Source of the DNA: VFMC01 sp040380855 | GTDB lineage: Bacteria; Actinomycetota; Acidimicrobiia; Acidimicrobiales; Ilumatobacteraceae | Direction: 5' to 3' | NCBI GenBank assembly: GCA_040380855.1 | Contig: JBEIIG010000053.1 | Coordinates: forward strand, 1 to 26,283 | DNA length: 26,283 nt | Shown here: in pieces, positions 1-6,492 of the stretch | Numbering within the stretch: the stretch's first letter is position 1 | Layout of the letters: each line of letters opens with the position of its first letter | The notes under the pieces: generated by a model | What the model saw: only the letters and a program-made list of their open reading frames with translations | Told to the model about the DNA's origin: nothing | Database searches by the model: none | Program-made: the position numbers and the translations under genes

Positions 1-1695
1 ACGCTCGTGGGCGTTCAGCACGGCCCGCAGCGACGCCGTGCTGGTGTTGGGGTCGGTGCCAACACCCCACAGCACGCCGCGGCCGGGCGACGTGGTCTCG
101 ACGTAGGCCACGGCGCTGGCCTCCGAGCCGGTACCGATGGCGTGCTCGGCGTAGTCGGTGACGTCGAGCGTGGCGCCCATCCCTGCCCGCAACGCGCGAA
201 CGAACGCGTCGATCGGGCCGTTGCCCTCGCCGCTGATGGTCTGCGGTACGCCGTCGACGGTGAGCTGCGCCGTCATCGTGGTGCGGCCGGTGGCGCTGTC
301 GCTGCGGCTCTCGTGCGAGAGCAGGCGGAACCGCGGTTCGGGATCGAGGTACTCGCTCTGGAACGCCTCCCACATCACCACTGGGCTGATCTCGGTGCCC
401 AGGTCTTCGGTGAGGTGCTGGATGGTCTTCGAGAACTCGATCTGCAACCGGCGCGGCAGGTCGAAGCCGTGTTCGGTCTTCATCACATAGGCCACGCCAC
501 CCTTGCCGCTCTGGCTGTTCACGCGGATGACGGCCTCGTAGCTGCGCCCGAGGTGCTTCGGGTCGAGCGGCAGGTACGGCACACCCCATTCGGGGTAGTC
601 GCCGCCGTTGGCCTCGGCCTTCTTCGCCAGCGCCTCGAAGCCCTTCTTGATGGCGTCCTGGTGGCTGCCGCTGAACGCGGTGTACACCAGGTCGCCCACC
701 CAGGGGTGACGGGGGTGCACGGGCAGACGGTTGCAGTACTCGGCCGTGCGACGCAGGGCATCGATGTCGCTGATGTCGAGCTGCGGGTCGACACCGTTCA
801 CGAACAGGTTGATGGCCAGGTTCACCACGTCGACGTTGCCGGTGCGCTCGCCGTTGCCGAACAGCGTGCCCTCCACGCGGTCGGCGCCGGCCATCACGCC
901 CAGTTCGGCCGCAGCCGTGGCGGTGCCGCGGTCGTTGTGGGGGTGCAGGCTGATGACCACGCTGTCGCGGTTGCGCACGTGCCGGCCGAACCACTCGATC
1001 ACGTCGGCGTACACGTTGGGCGTGTAGCACTCGACGGTAGCCGGCAGGTTCAGAATGAGCGGACGCTCGGGCGTGGGCTCGATGACGTCCATCACCGCGT
1101 GGCACACCTCGAGCGCGAACTCGGGCTCGGTGAGGGTGAAGCTCTCGGGCGAGTACTCGTAGCGCACGTCGGTGCCCGCCAGGGTGTGCTCGAGCTTGGT
1201 GCACAGTCGGGCTGCGTTCACAGCGATGTCGGTGATACCGGCCTTGTCGAGGTTGAACACCACCTCGCGCTGCAGCGGGTTGGTGGAGTTGTAGAAGTGC
1301 ACGATCGCCCGTGGTGCGCCGCGCAGGCACTCGTAGGTGCGCTCGATCAGCTCCTGGCGGCTCTGCACCAACACCTGGATCGTCACGTCGTCGGGGATGA
1401 GGTCTTCCTCGATCAGTTGGCGGACGAAGTGGTAGTCGGGTTGGCTGGCCGAGGGGAAGCCGACCTCGATCTCCTTGAAGCCCATCTTCACCAACGCATC
1501 GAACATGCGTCGCTTGCGCTGCGGATCCATCGGGTCGATGAGGGCCTGATTGCCGTCGCGCAGGTCGACGCTGCACCACAGCGGCGCCTGGTCGATCACC
1601 CGGTCGGGCCAGGTGCGGTCGCGCAGCACGACGGGGACGAACCGCTGGTACTTCTGGAAGGGCATCTGCTTGGGGGCGACGGGTGCGGGAGGCAT
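1..1695 (-). CDS. leuA: 2-isopropylmalate synthase (3' end beyond window)
   Basis: It condenses acetyl-CoA with 2-oxoisovalerate, the committed step of leucine synthesis, in the cytoplasm. The reverse-strand translation gives 565 codons with no stop before the left edge, close to the full length of actinobacterial LeuA. The N-terminal TIM-barrel catalytic domain carries DLRDGNQ (residues 44-50) and HPHNDRG (about residue 250), the metal/substrate motifs of the family. The C-terminal part, from about residue 430, matches the LeuA allosteric (leucine-binding) domain. The ATG at 1693-1695 was chosen because GGAG lies 6 bases upstream (1702-1705) and the MPFQKYQRF-type N-terminus is typical of this LeuA group. 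An attenuator lies directly upstream (1746-1863), so expression is probably leucine-sensitive both transcriptionally and by enzyme feedback. leuC and leuD lie 7 kb away on the same strand. Confidence 0.96.
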   Translation of the reverse strand, partial: MPPAPVAPKQMPFQKYQRFVPVVLRDRTWPDRVIDQAPLWCSVDLRDGNQALIDPMDPQRKRRMFDALVKMGFKEIEVGFPSASQPDYHFVRQLIEEDLIPDDVTIQVLVQSRQELIERTYECLRGAPRAIVHFYNSTNPLQREVVFNLDKAGITDIAVNAARLCTKLEHTLAGTDVRYEYSPESFTLTEPEFALEVCHAVMDVIEPTPERPLILNLPATVECYTPNVYADVIEWFGRHVRNRDSVVISLHPHNDRGTATAAAELGVMAGADRVEGTLFGNGERTGNVDVVNLAINLFVNGVDPQLDISDIDALRRTAEYCNRLPVHPRHPWVGDLVYTAFSGSHQDAIKKGFEALAKKAEANGGDYPEWGVPYLPLDPKHLGRSYEAVIRVNSQSGKGGVAYVMKTEHGFDLPRRLQIEFSKTIQHLTEDLGTEISPVVMWEAFQSEYLDPEPRFRLLSHESRSDSATGRTTMTAQLTVDGVPQTISGEGNGPIDAFVRALRAGMGATLDVTDYAEHAIGTGSEASAVAYVETTSPGRGVLWGVGTDPNTSTASLRAVLNAHER

Positions 1696-1745
1696 CGGAT
1701 TCTCCGGGGTTCTGGCGAGGTGGGTGATGAGCGGAAACGGGGGCG

Positions 1746-1780
1746 AAAAAGCAAGAACCCCCCGGCCGGGAGGCGGGGGG
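1746..1780 (-). terminator. Intrinsic terminator of the leuA attenuator
   Basis: Read on the minus strand, a C-run arm (CCCCCCGCC) and a G-run arm (GGCCGGGGGG, plus positions 1758-1767) form a GC-only stem, with one bulge, around a TCCC loop. It is followed by TTCTTGCTTTTT, which ends at 1746. The stem plus U-run is a textbook Rho-independent terminator, yet it sits 51 bases before the leuA start and downstream of a Leu-rich leader ORF. A regulatory (attenuator) rather than operon-end role is therefore inferred. Confidence 0.85.
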
Positions 1781-1783
1781 TGC

Positions 1784-1812
1784 GGGCAAGCGCGTGTATG
1801 CGGCGCTTGCCC
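1784..1812 (-). promoter_or_regulatory. Attenuator pause-type hairpin after leuL
   Basis: A perfect 10-bp inverted repeat (GGGCAAGCGC and GCGCTTGCCC, plus positions 1784-1793 and 1803-1812) surrounds a 9-base loop. It begins at the last base of the leader-peptide stop codon and ends just before the terminator. Its position matches the first hairpin of amino-acid attenuators, where it can pause polymerase and respond to where the ribosome stands. The exact switching partner is not obvious from the sequence. Confidence 0.75.
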
Positions 1813-1847
1813 TACATAAGCAGAAGGAGCAGGCCGGTGGGACGCAT
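1812..1847 (-). CDS. leuL: Leucine leader peptide
   Basis: This is an 11-codon ORF encoding MRPTGLLLLLM, with five consecutive leucine codons (CTG CTC CTT CTG CTT), then ATG and TAG. Such a run directly before a hairpin and a terminator upstream of leuA is the hallmark of ribosome-mediated attenuation: scarcity of charged tRNA-Leu stalls the ribosome on the Leu codons and changes the folding downstream. Leader-peptide attenuation of leu and ilv genes is known in Actinobacteria. There is no Shine-Dalgarno sequence, and the predicted transcript start lies only a few bases upstream, so translation is probably from a leaderless or nearly leaderless mRNA. The use of four different Leu codons is notable. 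The name follows function and position; no homology search was run. Confidence 0.85.
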   Translation of the reverse strand: MRPTGLLLLLM

Positions 1848-1857
1848 CACGCTGCGT

Positions 1858-1886
1858 ACCGTACCCCAGTGCCGTCGATTCGGCAA
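1858..1886 (-). promoter_or_regulatory. Promoter of leuL-leuA
   Basis: On the minus strand, TTGCCG (-35, plus positions 1881-1886) is separated by exactly 17 bases from TACGGT (-10, plus positions 1858-1863). The -10 ends 10 bases before the leuL ATG, so transcription would begin about 2-4 bases before, or at, the leader start codon. This is a good SigA-type match for so GC-rich a genome. Confidence 0.65.
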
Positions 1887-1969
1887 CCATCCGGGTGTTC
1901 GTGCTCTGATGGCGGCCGGGTGCGGCGTGTGTCGCGCCCGGTCCACCGAGCGCACCCCTGGAGTTCCTG

Positions 1970-2866
1970 ATGAGCAAGCCCTCCGTCGACATCGGCCGCG
2001 TCGGCATCTGGTACGGCATGATCGATGCCCTGCCCACGCCCGAGGCACAACGCGCCGCGCAGGTGGTGGAGGAACTGGGCTTCGGTGCGTTGTGGATCGC
2101 CGAGGCCGTGGGTCGCGAGCCGTTCGTCGCCGCCGCGGTGTTGCTGAGCGCCACCGAGCGACTGCCGGTGGCCACGGGTATCGCCAACATCTATGCCCGC
2201 GACCCCATGACCATGGCGGCTGCGCAGAAGACTCTGGCCGAGGCGTACCCCGGCCGGTTCCTGCTGGGCATCGGCGTGAGCCACGGACACCTCGTCGCCG
2301 GCGTGCGCAAGCACGACTGGAGCAAGCCGTACAGCTACATGGTCGACTACCTGGCGAAGATGGACAAAGCGCTGTTCATGGCCCGTGGGCCCGAAGCCGA
2401 TCCGGGCCGCATCCTCGCCGCGCTCGGCCCGAAGATGCTCGAACTGTCGGCCACCCGCGCCAACGGCTCGCACCCCTACTTCACCACCCCCGACCACACC
2501 CGCATCGCCCGCGAGGTGATGGGCGCCGAGGCGTTGCTGGCCCCCGAGCAGATGGTGGTGCTGTCGACCGACGCCACCGAGGCGCGCCGCATCGCCCGGG
2601 CGGGCATGAAGATCTACCTCGGGCTGCCGAACTACTTCAACAACCTCAAGCGCATCGGGTTCGACGAGAGCGATTTCGCCGACGGCGGTAGCGACCGTTT
2701 GGTCGACGCCATCGTGGCGTGGGGTACCGAGGAGCAGATCGCGGCACGCGTCGCCGAACACCATGCAGCCGGCGCCGACCACGTGTGCGTGCAGGTGCTG
2801 CAGGACGGCACTGCGATGCCTGAACAGCAGTGGCGTCGCCTGGCGCCCGCCCTGCTCGGCGGGTGA
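1970..2866 (+). CDS. LLM-class flavin/F420-dependent oxidoreductase
   Basis: The predicted protein has 298 residues and the fold of the luciferase-like monooxygenase (LLM) superfamily. Recognisable segments are the GIWYGMIDALP N-terminus, the ELGFGALWIAEA strand, the RDPMTMAAAQKTL helix and the FLLGIGVSHGHLV turn. In these families the last of these borders the flavin or F420 pocket. It most resembles the compact F420-associated LLM proteins of mycobacteria and other actinomycetes, which lack the long insertion of true luciferases. The cofactor (F420 or FMN) and the substrate cannot be read from the sequence. The ATG at 1970 has GGAG at 1960-1963, 6 bases upstream. It is divergent from leuA and convergent with the homospermidine synthase gene, so it is probably monocistronic. 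No functional link to either neighbour is evident. Confidence 0.9.
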   Translation: MSKPSVDIGRVGIWYGMIDALPTPEAQRAAQVVEELGFGALWIAEAVGREPFVAAAVLLSATERLPVATGIANIYARDPMTMAAAQKTLAEAYPGRFLLGIGVSHGHLVAGVRKHDWSKPYSYMVDYLAKMDKALFMARGPEADPGRILAALGPKMLELSATRANGSHPYFTTPDHTRIAREVMGAEALLAPEQMVVLSTDATEARRIARAGMKIYLGLPNYFNNLKRIGFDESDFADGGSDRLVDAIVAWGTEEQIAARVAEHHAAGADHVCVQVLQDGTAMPEQQWRRLAPALLGG

Positions 2867-2893
2867 GTCGACCCGGCGGCTGATCGGGCCCGG

Positions 2894-2913
2894 CCGCTGA
2901 GCCCGTTCAGCGG
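2894..2913. terminator. Possible bidirectional terminator hairpin
   Basis: A perfect 7-bp stem (CCGCTGA / TCAGCGG) with a 6-base loop lies between the convergent LLM gene and hss and includes the hss stop codon. There is no U-run on either strand, so it would be an atypical terminator or simply a stabilising 3' hairpin. Confidence 0.35.
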
Positions 2914-4382
2914 GTGAGGAAGTTGGTGAACTGCCAGGGGTCGTCGGTGTTCAGCCCGTCGCGCTCGTTGCTGAAGGCTCCGAACGGATCGTTGCGACTG
3001 CTCACGGGGTCCCAGTCGACGGGGCCCGAGTACATCGTGCCCAGGTAGGGGCGGGTCCATTCGAGCAGTTGGTGCCACGGCAGGTCGTCGGGCACGCACA
3101 CGCCCCGGTTCGGGTTCTCGATCATCCACCGCACTGCGGCGGTGATCGAGCCGGCCACCTGCAGGGTGGTGGCGCTCTGGTGCGGCAGGATGGCGCGGGC
3201 CTCGTCGATCGACAGCAGCGAACCGGTCCACCAGCTCTTGAACGGGTGGCCCATCAGCAGCACGCCCAGCTCGTCGCGACCGCTGATGATCTCGTCGTTC
3301 AAGATGCGCTGGCGGGGTTGCATCTCCCAGGCCCGCATGCGCAGTTCGAGCACACTGTTGATGGCCGCGTCGGACGGGTGGTAGGCGTAGTGCACCGTGG
3401 GGCGGTACACCGCGTTGCCGGTGATGTCGTCGTACACGGTGAGGTGCTCGCACATCGTGAGCGCCTCGCCGTGGCGCACCACCATGCCGCGGGTCTCGCC
3501 GCTGGGAACCCAACTGCGCACCCAGGTCTCCATACCCGGCTGGGCGAGGCAGATCTGGTGGCACGGGCCTTCACCGGTGTGCACGTAGGCGTTGGGCGGC
3601 AGTTTGATCTCGTGGGTACCCCAGCCCATCTCGGCCGGGGCGATGCCCTCTTCGTAGAACCCGTCGACGCTCCAGGTGTTGACGAACTCGTTCGTCTCCT
3701 TCGGTCGGTCGGTGATCTGCGTATCGCGCTCGGCGATGTGGATCACCTTCGTGCCGGTGTGCATCGCCAGCACGTTGAACCCGGTGCCGTCGTTGCTGGC
3801 CGTGGCGAGCGCTGCCTCGAGCGCAACCGGGTCGGTGGCCACACCTCGTTGCAGCATGGCGGTGGCGATCTCGACCAGGGCCTGTTTGGCGAGGTGGCTC
3901 ACCATGCCCGGGTTGGCGCCGTGTTCGAGCACCGCCGTGGCGCCGTTGTTGTCGGGCCAGGCGCGCATCATGCGGCGCAGGTCCATGTGGCGCACGTACA
4001 GGGTGCGGTCGAGCGGATGGGTGCGGGCCAGGTCGATGTAGGGGTCCCACACCTCGACGCTGGTGTTCAGGTAGCGAACGTTGCGGTCGCGGCACCATGC
4101 CAGCACGGTGGGGTTGTCGATGTTCCACGCCAGGTCGAGCAGCAGGTCGCCGCTGCCCACGCGCCTCGACAGGAACTCGTCGAGGTTGTCGGGGGTGAGC
4201 CGGTCGATCTCGTACGTGACGCCCTGCTCGATGGCGTCGGCCACGCGAGCACGATTGTCGGTGAAGTCGACGATGGTGATGCGGGACGCGTCGATGTGCA
4301 GGTCGCGCAGCAGTAGTGGCACCACGCATTGGGCCACCGAACCGCAACCGAGGACGAGCACCCGCTGCGGGTGCGAACTCAC
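2907..4382 (-). CDS. hss: Homospermidine synthase
   Basis: It makes the polyamine homospermidine from putrescine (and/or spermidine) by NAD-dependent aminobutyl transfer. The protein has 491 residues, close to the roughly 480 of bacterial HSS. Its N-terminal Rossmann fold carries the nucleotide loop GCGSVAQ (12-18), as in the saccharopine-dehydrogenase-like family. EHGANPGMVS (153-162) and NTWSVDGFYEEG (235-246) are HSS signature blocks. W237, E245 and E218 fall at a constant +8 offset from W229, E237 and E210 of the Blastochloris viridis enzyme as I recall them, so the active site looks intact. The start is a GTG at 4380-4382 that overlaps the stop of the upstream 44-codon gene by 4 bases (GTGA). 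It has no Shine-Dalgarno of its own, which implies coupled translation. hss is patchily distributed in bacteria and often horizontally acquired, but its composition here matches its neighbours. Confidence 0.93.
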   Translation of the reverse strand: MSSHPQRVLVLGCGSVAQCVVPLLLRDLHIDASRITIVDFTDNRARVADAIEQGVTYEIDRLTPDNLDEFLSRRVGSGDLLLDLAWNIDNPTVLAWCRDRNVRYLNTSVEVWDPYIDLARTHPLDRTLYVRHMDLRRMMRAWPDNNGATAVLEHGANPGMVSHLAKQALVEIATAMLQRGVATDPVALEAALATASNDGTGFNVLAMHTGTKVIHIAERDTQITDRPKETNEFVNTWSVDGFYEEGIAPAEMGWGTHEIKLPPNAYVHTGEGPCHQICLAQPGMETWVRSWVPSGETRGMVVRHGEALTMCEHLTVYDDITGNAVYRPTVHYAYHPSDAAINSVLELRMRAWEMQPRQRILNDEIISGRDELGVLLMGHPFKSWWTGSLLSIDEARAILPHQSATTLQVAGSITAAVRWMIENPNRGVCVPDDLPWHQLLEWTRPYLGTMYSGPVDWDPVSSRNDPFGAFSNERDGLNTDDPWQFTNFLTR

Positions 4383-4513
4383 TCGACCGGGAGGGGAGCG
4401 AGGGCAGCGAGCTCGGTGTCGAGCGTGGCTGCTTCGGCGCTGGCGAGCAGTGACTGCCAGTCGTATGCAATGCCCTTGCGGCCGCAGTTCTCGGTGCCGT
4501 CGAACTGATTCAT
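4379..4513 (-). CDS. Small unrecognised protein coupled to hss
   Basis: This 44-residue ORF begins MNQFDGTENCGRKG and contains the aromatic block IAYDWQSLL, followed by an Ala/Glu-rich, probably helical tail ending LPVE. I do not recognise a family. That it is a real gene is supported by a strong Shine-Dalgarno (GAGGAGG on the minus strand, 9 bases before the ATG at 4511-4513) and by its TGA stop sharing bases with the GTG start of hss. It has one Cys and no membrane segment. Options are a small partner or regulator of homospermidine synthase, a translational coupler that loads ribosomes for hss, or a polyamine-sensing leader ORF. The Arg/Pro-rich upstream extension in the same frame (to 4609) was not used because it has no ribosome site. 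Confidence 0.7.
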   Translation of the reverse strand: MNQFDGTENCGRKGIAYDWQSLLASAEAATLDTELAALAPLPVE

Positions 4514-4608
4514 CGTGCTTCGCCTCCTCGTTGAGCCGGGGTCGGCCAGCGGGTGCTGTCCGGACCGAGGGGGCACCATACGACGCCGCGTGGCGGCATT
4601 GCTACTCA

Positions 4609-4620
4609 CTGATGCATCAG
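4609..4620. promoter_or_regulatory. 12-bp palindrome upstream of hss operon
   Basis: CTGATGCATCAG is a perfect 12-bp palindrome, AT-richer than its surroundings, in the 174-base gap between the acyl-CoA synthetase gene and the small gene before hss. With the second palindrome at 4641-4655 it brackets a weak minus-strand promoter candidate (CTGACG, 16 bases, TATCTG). A repressor-type operator is inferred. Confidence 0.45.
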
Positions 4621-4640
4621 ATAGTGGTCCTGAATGGTCC

Positions 4641-4655
4641 GTCAGTTGGACTGAC
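4641..4655. promoter_or_regulatory. 15-bp palindrome (operator candidate) upstream of hss operon
   Basis: GTCAGT-TGG-ACTGAC is a perfect 6-3-6 inverted repeat. Its centre is about 33 bases from the centre of the 4609-4620 palindrome, roughly three helical turns, so two bound dimers would lie on the same DNA face. Its right half contains the possible -35 (CTGACG on the minus strand). Confidence 0.45.
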
Positions 4656-4687
4656 TCATCGGTCGGTTCAGCGCCGGGCTGCGGGTA

Positions 4688-6247
4688 TCAGTTCACCCCG
4701 CGCGTGCGGCCCGACCAGTAGGGCTCGCGCAGCTTGAACTTCTGCAGTTTGCCGGTGGCGGTGCGAGCCAGCTCGGTGCGGAACTCGATGCGCTTGGGGC
4801 ACTTGTAGCCCGCCAGCTTCGTCTTCGCGTACGCGATCAGCGTGGCCTCGTCGAGGGTCGAGCCGGGGACGGTGACCACGAGACCGAGCACCAGCTCGCC
4901 CCACTTGTCGTCGGGCACACCGATCACGCACACCTCGGCCACCTCGGGATGGCTGAAAAGTGCGTCTTCCACCTCGATCGAGCTCACGTTCTCGCCACCA
5001 CTGATGATCACGTCCTTCTTCCGGTCGCTGATCGTCACGTAGTACTCGTCGTCGATGGTGCCGCCGTCGCCGGTGTGGAACCAGTCGGGTCCGGTGGGGT
5101 CGTCGCTCGCCGGATGGATGGCGTCGGCGGTTGCTTGCGGCTGCTCCCAGTAGCCCTGCATCACGTGGTTGCCGCGGGCGAGCACCTCGCCGTCGGGCGA
5201 GATGCGCACCTGGATACCCAGCGCCGGCGCGCCTGCGCGGCTCAGCTTCGCCGCGCGGTCGGCGGGCGAGAGGTCGTCGATCTCGGCGCGGCGACGGTTC
5301 ATCGTCACCAACGGTGTGGTCTCGGTGAGGCCGTAGATCTGGATGAACTCCCAGCCGAGTTCGGTCTCGATGCGCTCGATCGTCTTCGTGGGCGGCGGCG
5401 CACCGGCGCACACCATCCGCACCCGGTCGCGTCCGGGGATCGGGCCGTCCCACGTCGCCGCAGCGTCGAGGATCATGTTCGCCACGGCGGGCGCGCCGCA
5501 CAACAACGTCACGCCGTGTTCGTCGATGCGCCGCAGGATCTCGGTTCCGTCGACCTTGCGCAGGATGATGTGCTGGCCGCCCATGCCCGTGACGGCGTAC
5601 AGCACGCCCCAGCCGTTGCAGTGGAACTGGGGCAGCGTGTGCAGGTACACGTCGCGGTCGCTCACGCCGAGCTGCCAGCCGAACGTGGCGGCGTTCAACC
5701 AGATGTTGCGGTGGGTCAACTGCACGCCCTTGGGGCGCGCGGTGGTGCCGCTCGTGTAGTTGATGGTGGCGGTGGCGTCCTCGTCGTAGGTCCACGGTCG
5801 GGGCTCGACGCCGTGGCGCATCAGCACGGCATCGGTGTCGGCGCCGATCACCAGACGGTGCTCACACTCCACATCGGCCAACGCCTCGTCGAGTTCGGGG
5901 TCGACCAGCAGCACCCGGGCACCGCTGTGCTCGACGATGTAGCGCACCTCCTCGGCGACGAGGCGGAAGTTGATGGGCACGAGGATGCGACCCGAACCGC
6001 TGACGCCGAACAGCGCGGTGAGGAGGCGGGCCGAGTTCTGGCTCACCATCGCCACCCGCTCGCCCACGCCAATACCCATCGCGTCGAGGCCGGCCGCAAT
6101 GGCCTTGGCCTTGTCCGCCATGTCGGCGTAGCTGTAGGCGCCCCAGCTCTCGGCCGGCTGGTGTGGCTCGTCGACCACCGCTACCCGGTCGGGGTAGACC
6201 AGCTCGGCCCGCTGCAGGAAATCGTTCACCGTGAGTGCAACCTTCAT
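4688..6247 (-). CDS. Acyl-CoA synthetase (AMP-forming, FadD-like)
   Basis: It activates a carboxylic acid, probably a medium- or long-chain fatty acid, to its CoA thioester through an acyl-adenylate. The 519 residues carry all the landmarks of the ANL superfamily in order: P-loop YTSGTTARPKGV (164-175), the FHCNGWG substrate-side segment (208-214), A5 motif YGLTETT (305-311), A7/A8 WFHTGDGG followed by ISDRKKDVIISGGENVSS, and the C-terminal catalytic Lys in ARTATGKLQKFKLRE. The ATG at 6245-6247 gives the family's usual beginning (VNDFLQRAELVYPDRVAVV). The in-frame extension upstream encodes only Gly/Arg-rich low-complexity sequence from a C-rich tract and was rejected. The gene is upstream of, and codirectional with, hss but 174 bases away. 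Chain-length specificity is not readable. Confidence 0.94.
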   Translation of the reverse strand: MKVALTVNDFLQRAELVYPDRVAVVDEPHQPAESWGAYSYADMADKAKAIAAGLDAMGIGVGERVAMVSQNSARLLTALFGVSGSGRILVPINFRLVAEEVRYIVEHSGARVLLVDPELDEALADVECEHRLVIGADTDAVLMRHGVEPRPWTYDEDATATINYTSGTTARPKGVQLTHRNIWLNAATFGWQLGVSDRDVYLHTLPQFHCNGWGVLYAVTGMGGQHIILRKVDGTEILRRIDEHGVTLLCGAPAVANMILDAAATWDGPIPGRDRVRMVCAGAPPPTKTIERIETELGWEFIQIYGLTETTPLVTMNRRRAEIDDLSPADRAAKLSRAGAPALGIQVRISPDGEVLARGNHVMQGYWEQPQATADAIHPASDDPTGPDWFHTGDGGTIDDEYYVTISDRKKDVIISGGENVSSIEVEDALFSHPEVAEVCVIGVPDDKWGELVLGLVVTVPGSTLDEATLIAYAKTKLAGYKCPKRIEFRTELARTATGKLQKFKLREPYWSGRTRGVN

Positions 6248-6267
6248 GCCCGCAGCATCGCGCATCT

Positions 6268-6307
6268 CCCACCCCCCACCTCCCACCCGACCCCCCACCC
6301 CCCACCC
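6268..6307 (-). other. G-quadruplex-prone G-run tract
   Basis: The plus strand is almost pure C with single A, T or G interruptions. The minus strand, which is the coding strand of the acyl-CoA synthetase gene beginning 21 bases downstream, therefore has at least six runs of three to six G separated by 1-3 bases. This exceeds the usual minimum of four G-runs for a quadruplex. It could lie in the promoter or 5' leader of that gene. Confidence 0.6.
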
Positions 6308-6310
6308 AGC

Positions 6311-6415
6311 GCGATGAGCAACGTGCGCAGCAGGTGCGCAACTCGCTCATCGCGTGGCCACCCCCACCCAGCGCGATGAGCAACGTGCGCAGCAGGTGCG
6401 CAACTCGCTCATCGC
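6311..6415. repeat. Nested-palindrome repeat array, subtype A, two copies
   Basis: Two identical 43-bp units (6311-6353 and 6373-6415) are separated by 19 bases, a period of 62. Each unit is GCGATGAGC, 4 bases, TGCGCA, 5 bases, TGCGCA, 4 bases, GCTCATCGC. The 9-bp outer arms pair perfectly and the two self-complementary TGCGCA hexamers pair inside, giving a two-tier hairpin. The array lies between the divergent acyl-CoA synthetase and nuclease-like genes. The structure resembles REP/BIME elements, but I do not recognise the family. Confidence 0.9.
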
Positions 6416-6492
6416 AGTGGGGTGGGCGAGGGGGTCGGTAGCCTCCGACGTGCTTCCCCCAGCTCGTCATCGGTCGGTGCGGAGGAAGCGTC

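Noticed and set aside
1696..1863. T-box or leucine riboswitch before leuA
   Set aside because: There is no T-box motif or specifier stem. The short leader ORF with five Leu codons plus terminator explains the region better.
7..2691. Long plus-strand open frame of about 890 codons across leuA and the LLM gene
   Set aside because: It is antisense to leuA, out of frame with the LLM gene and crosses the attenuator. Its translation is Val/Ala/Gly/His-rich with no domain, as expected from third-position GC bias.
6235..6441. Small plus-strand ORFs with MSNVRSRCATRSS-type ends near the repeats
   Set aside because: The recurring peptide is simply a translation of the palindromic repeat. There are no ribosome sites and no codon bias.
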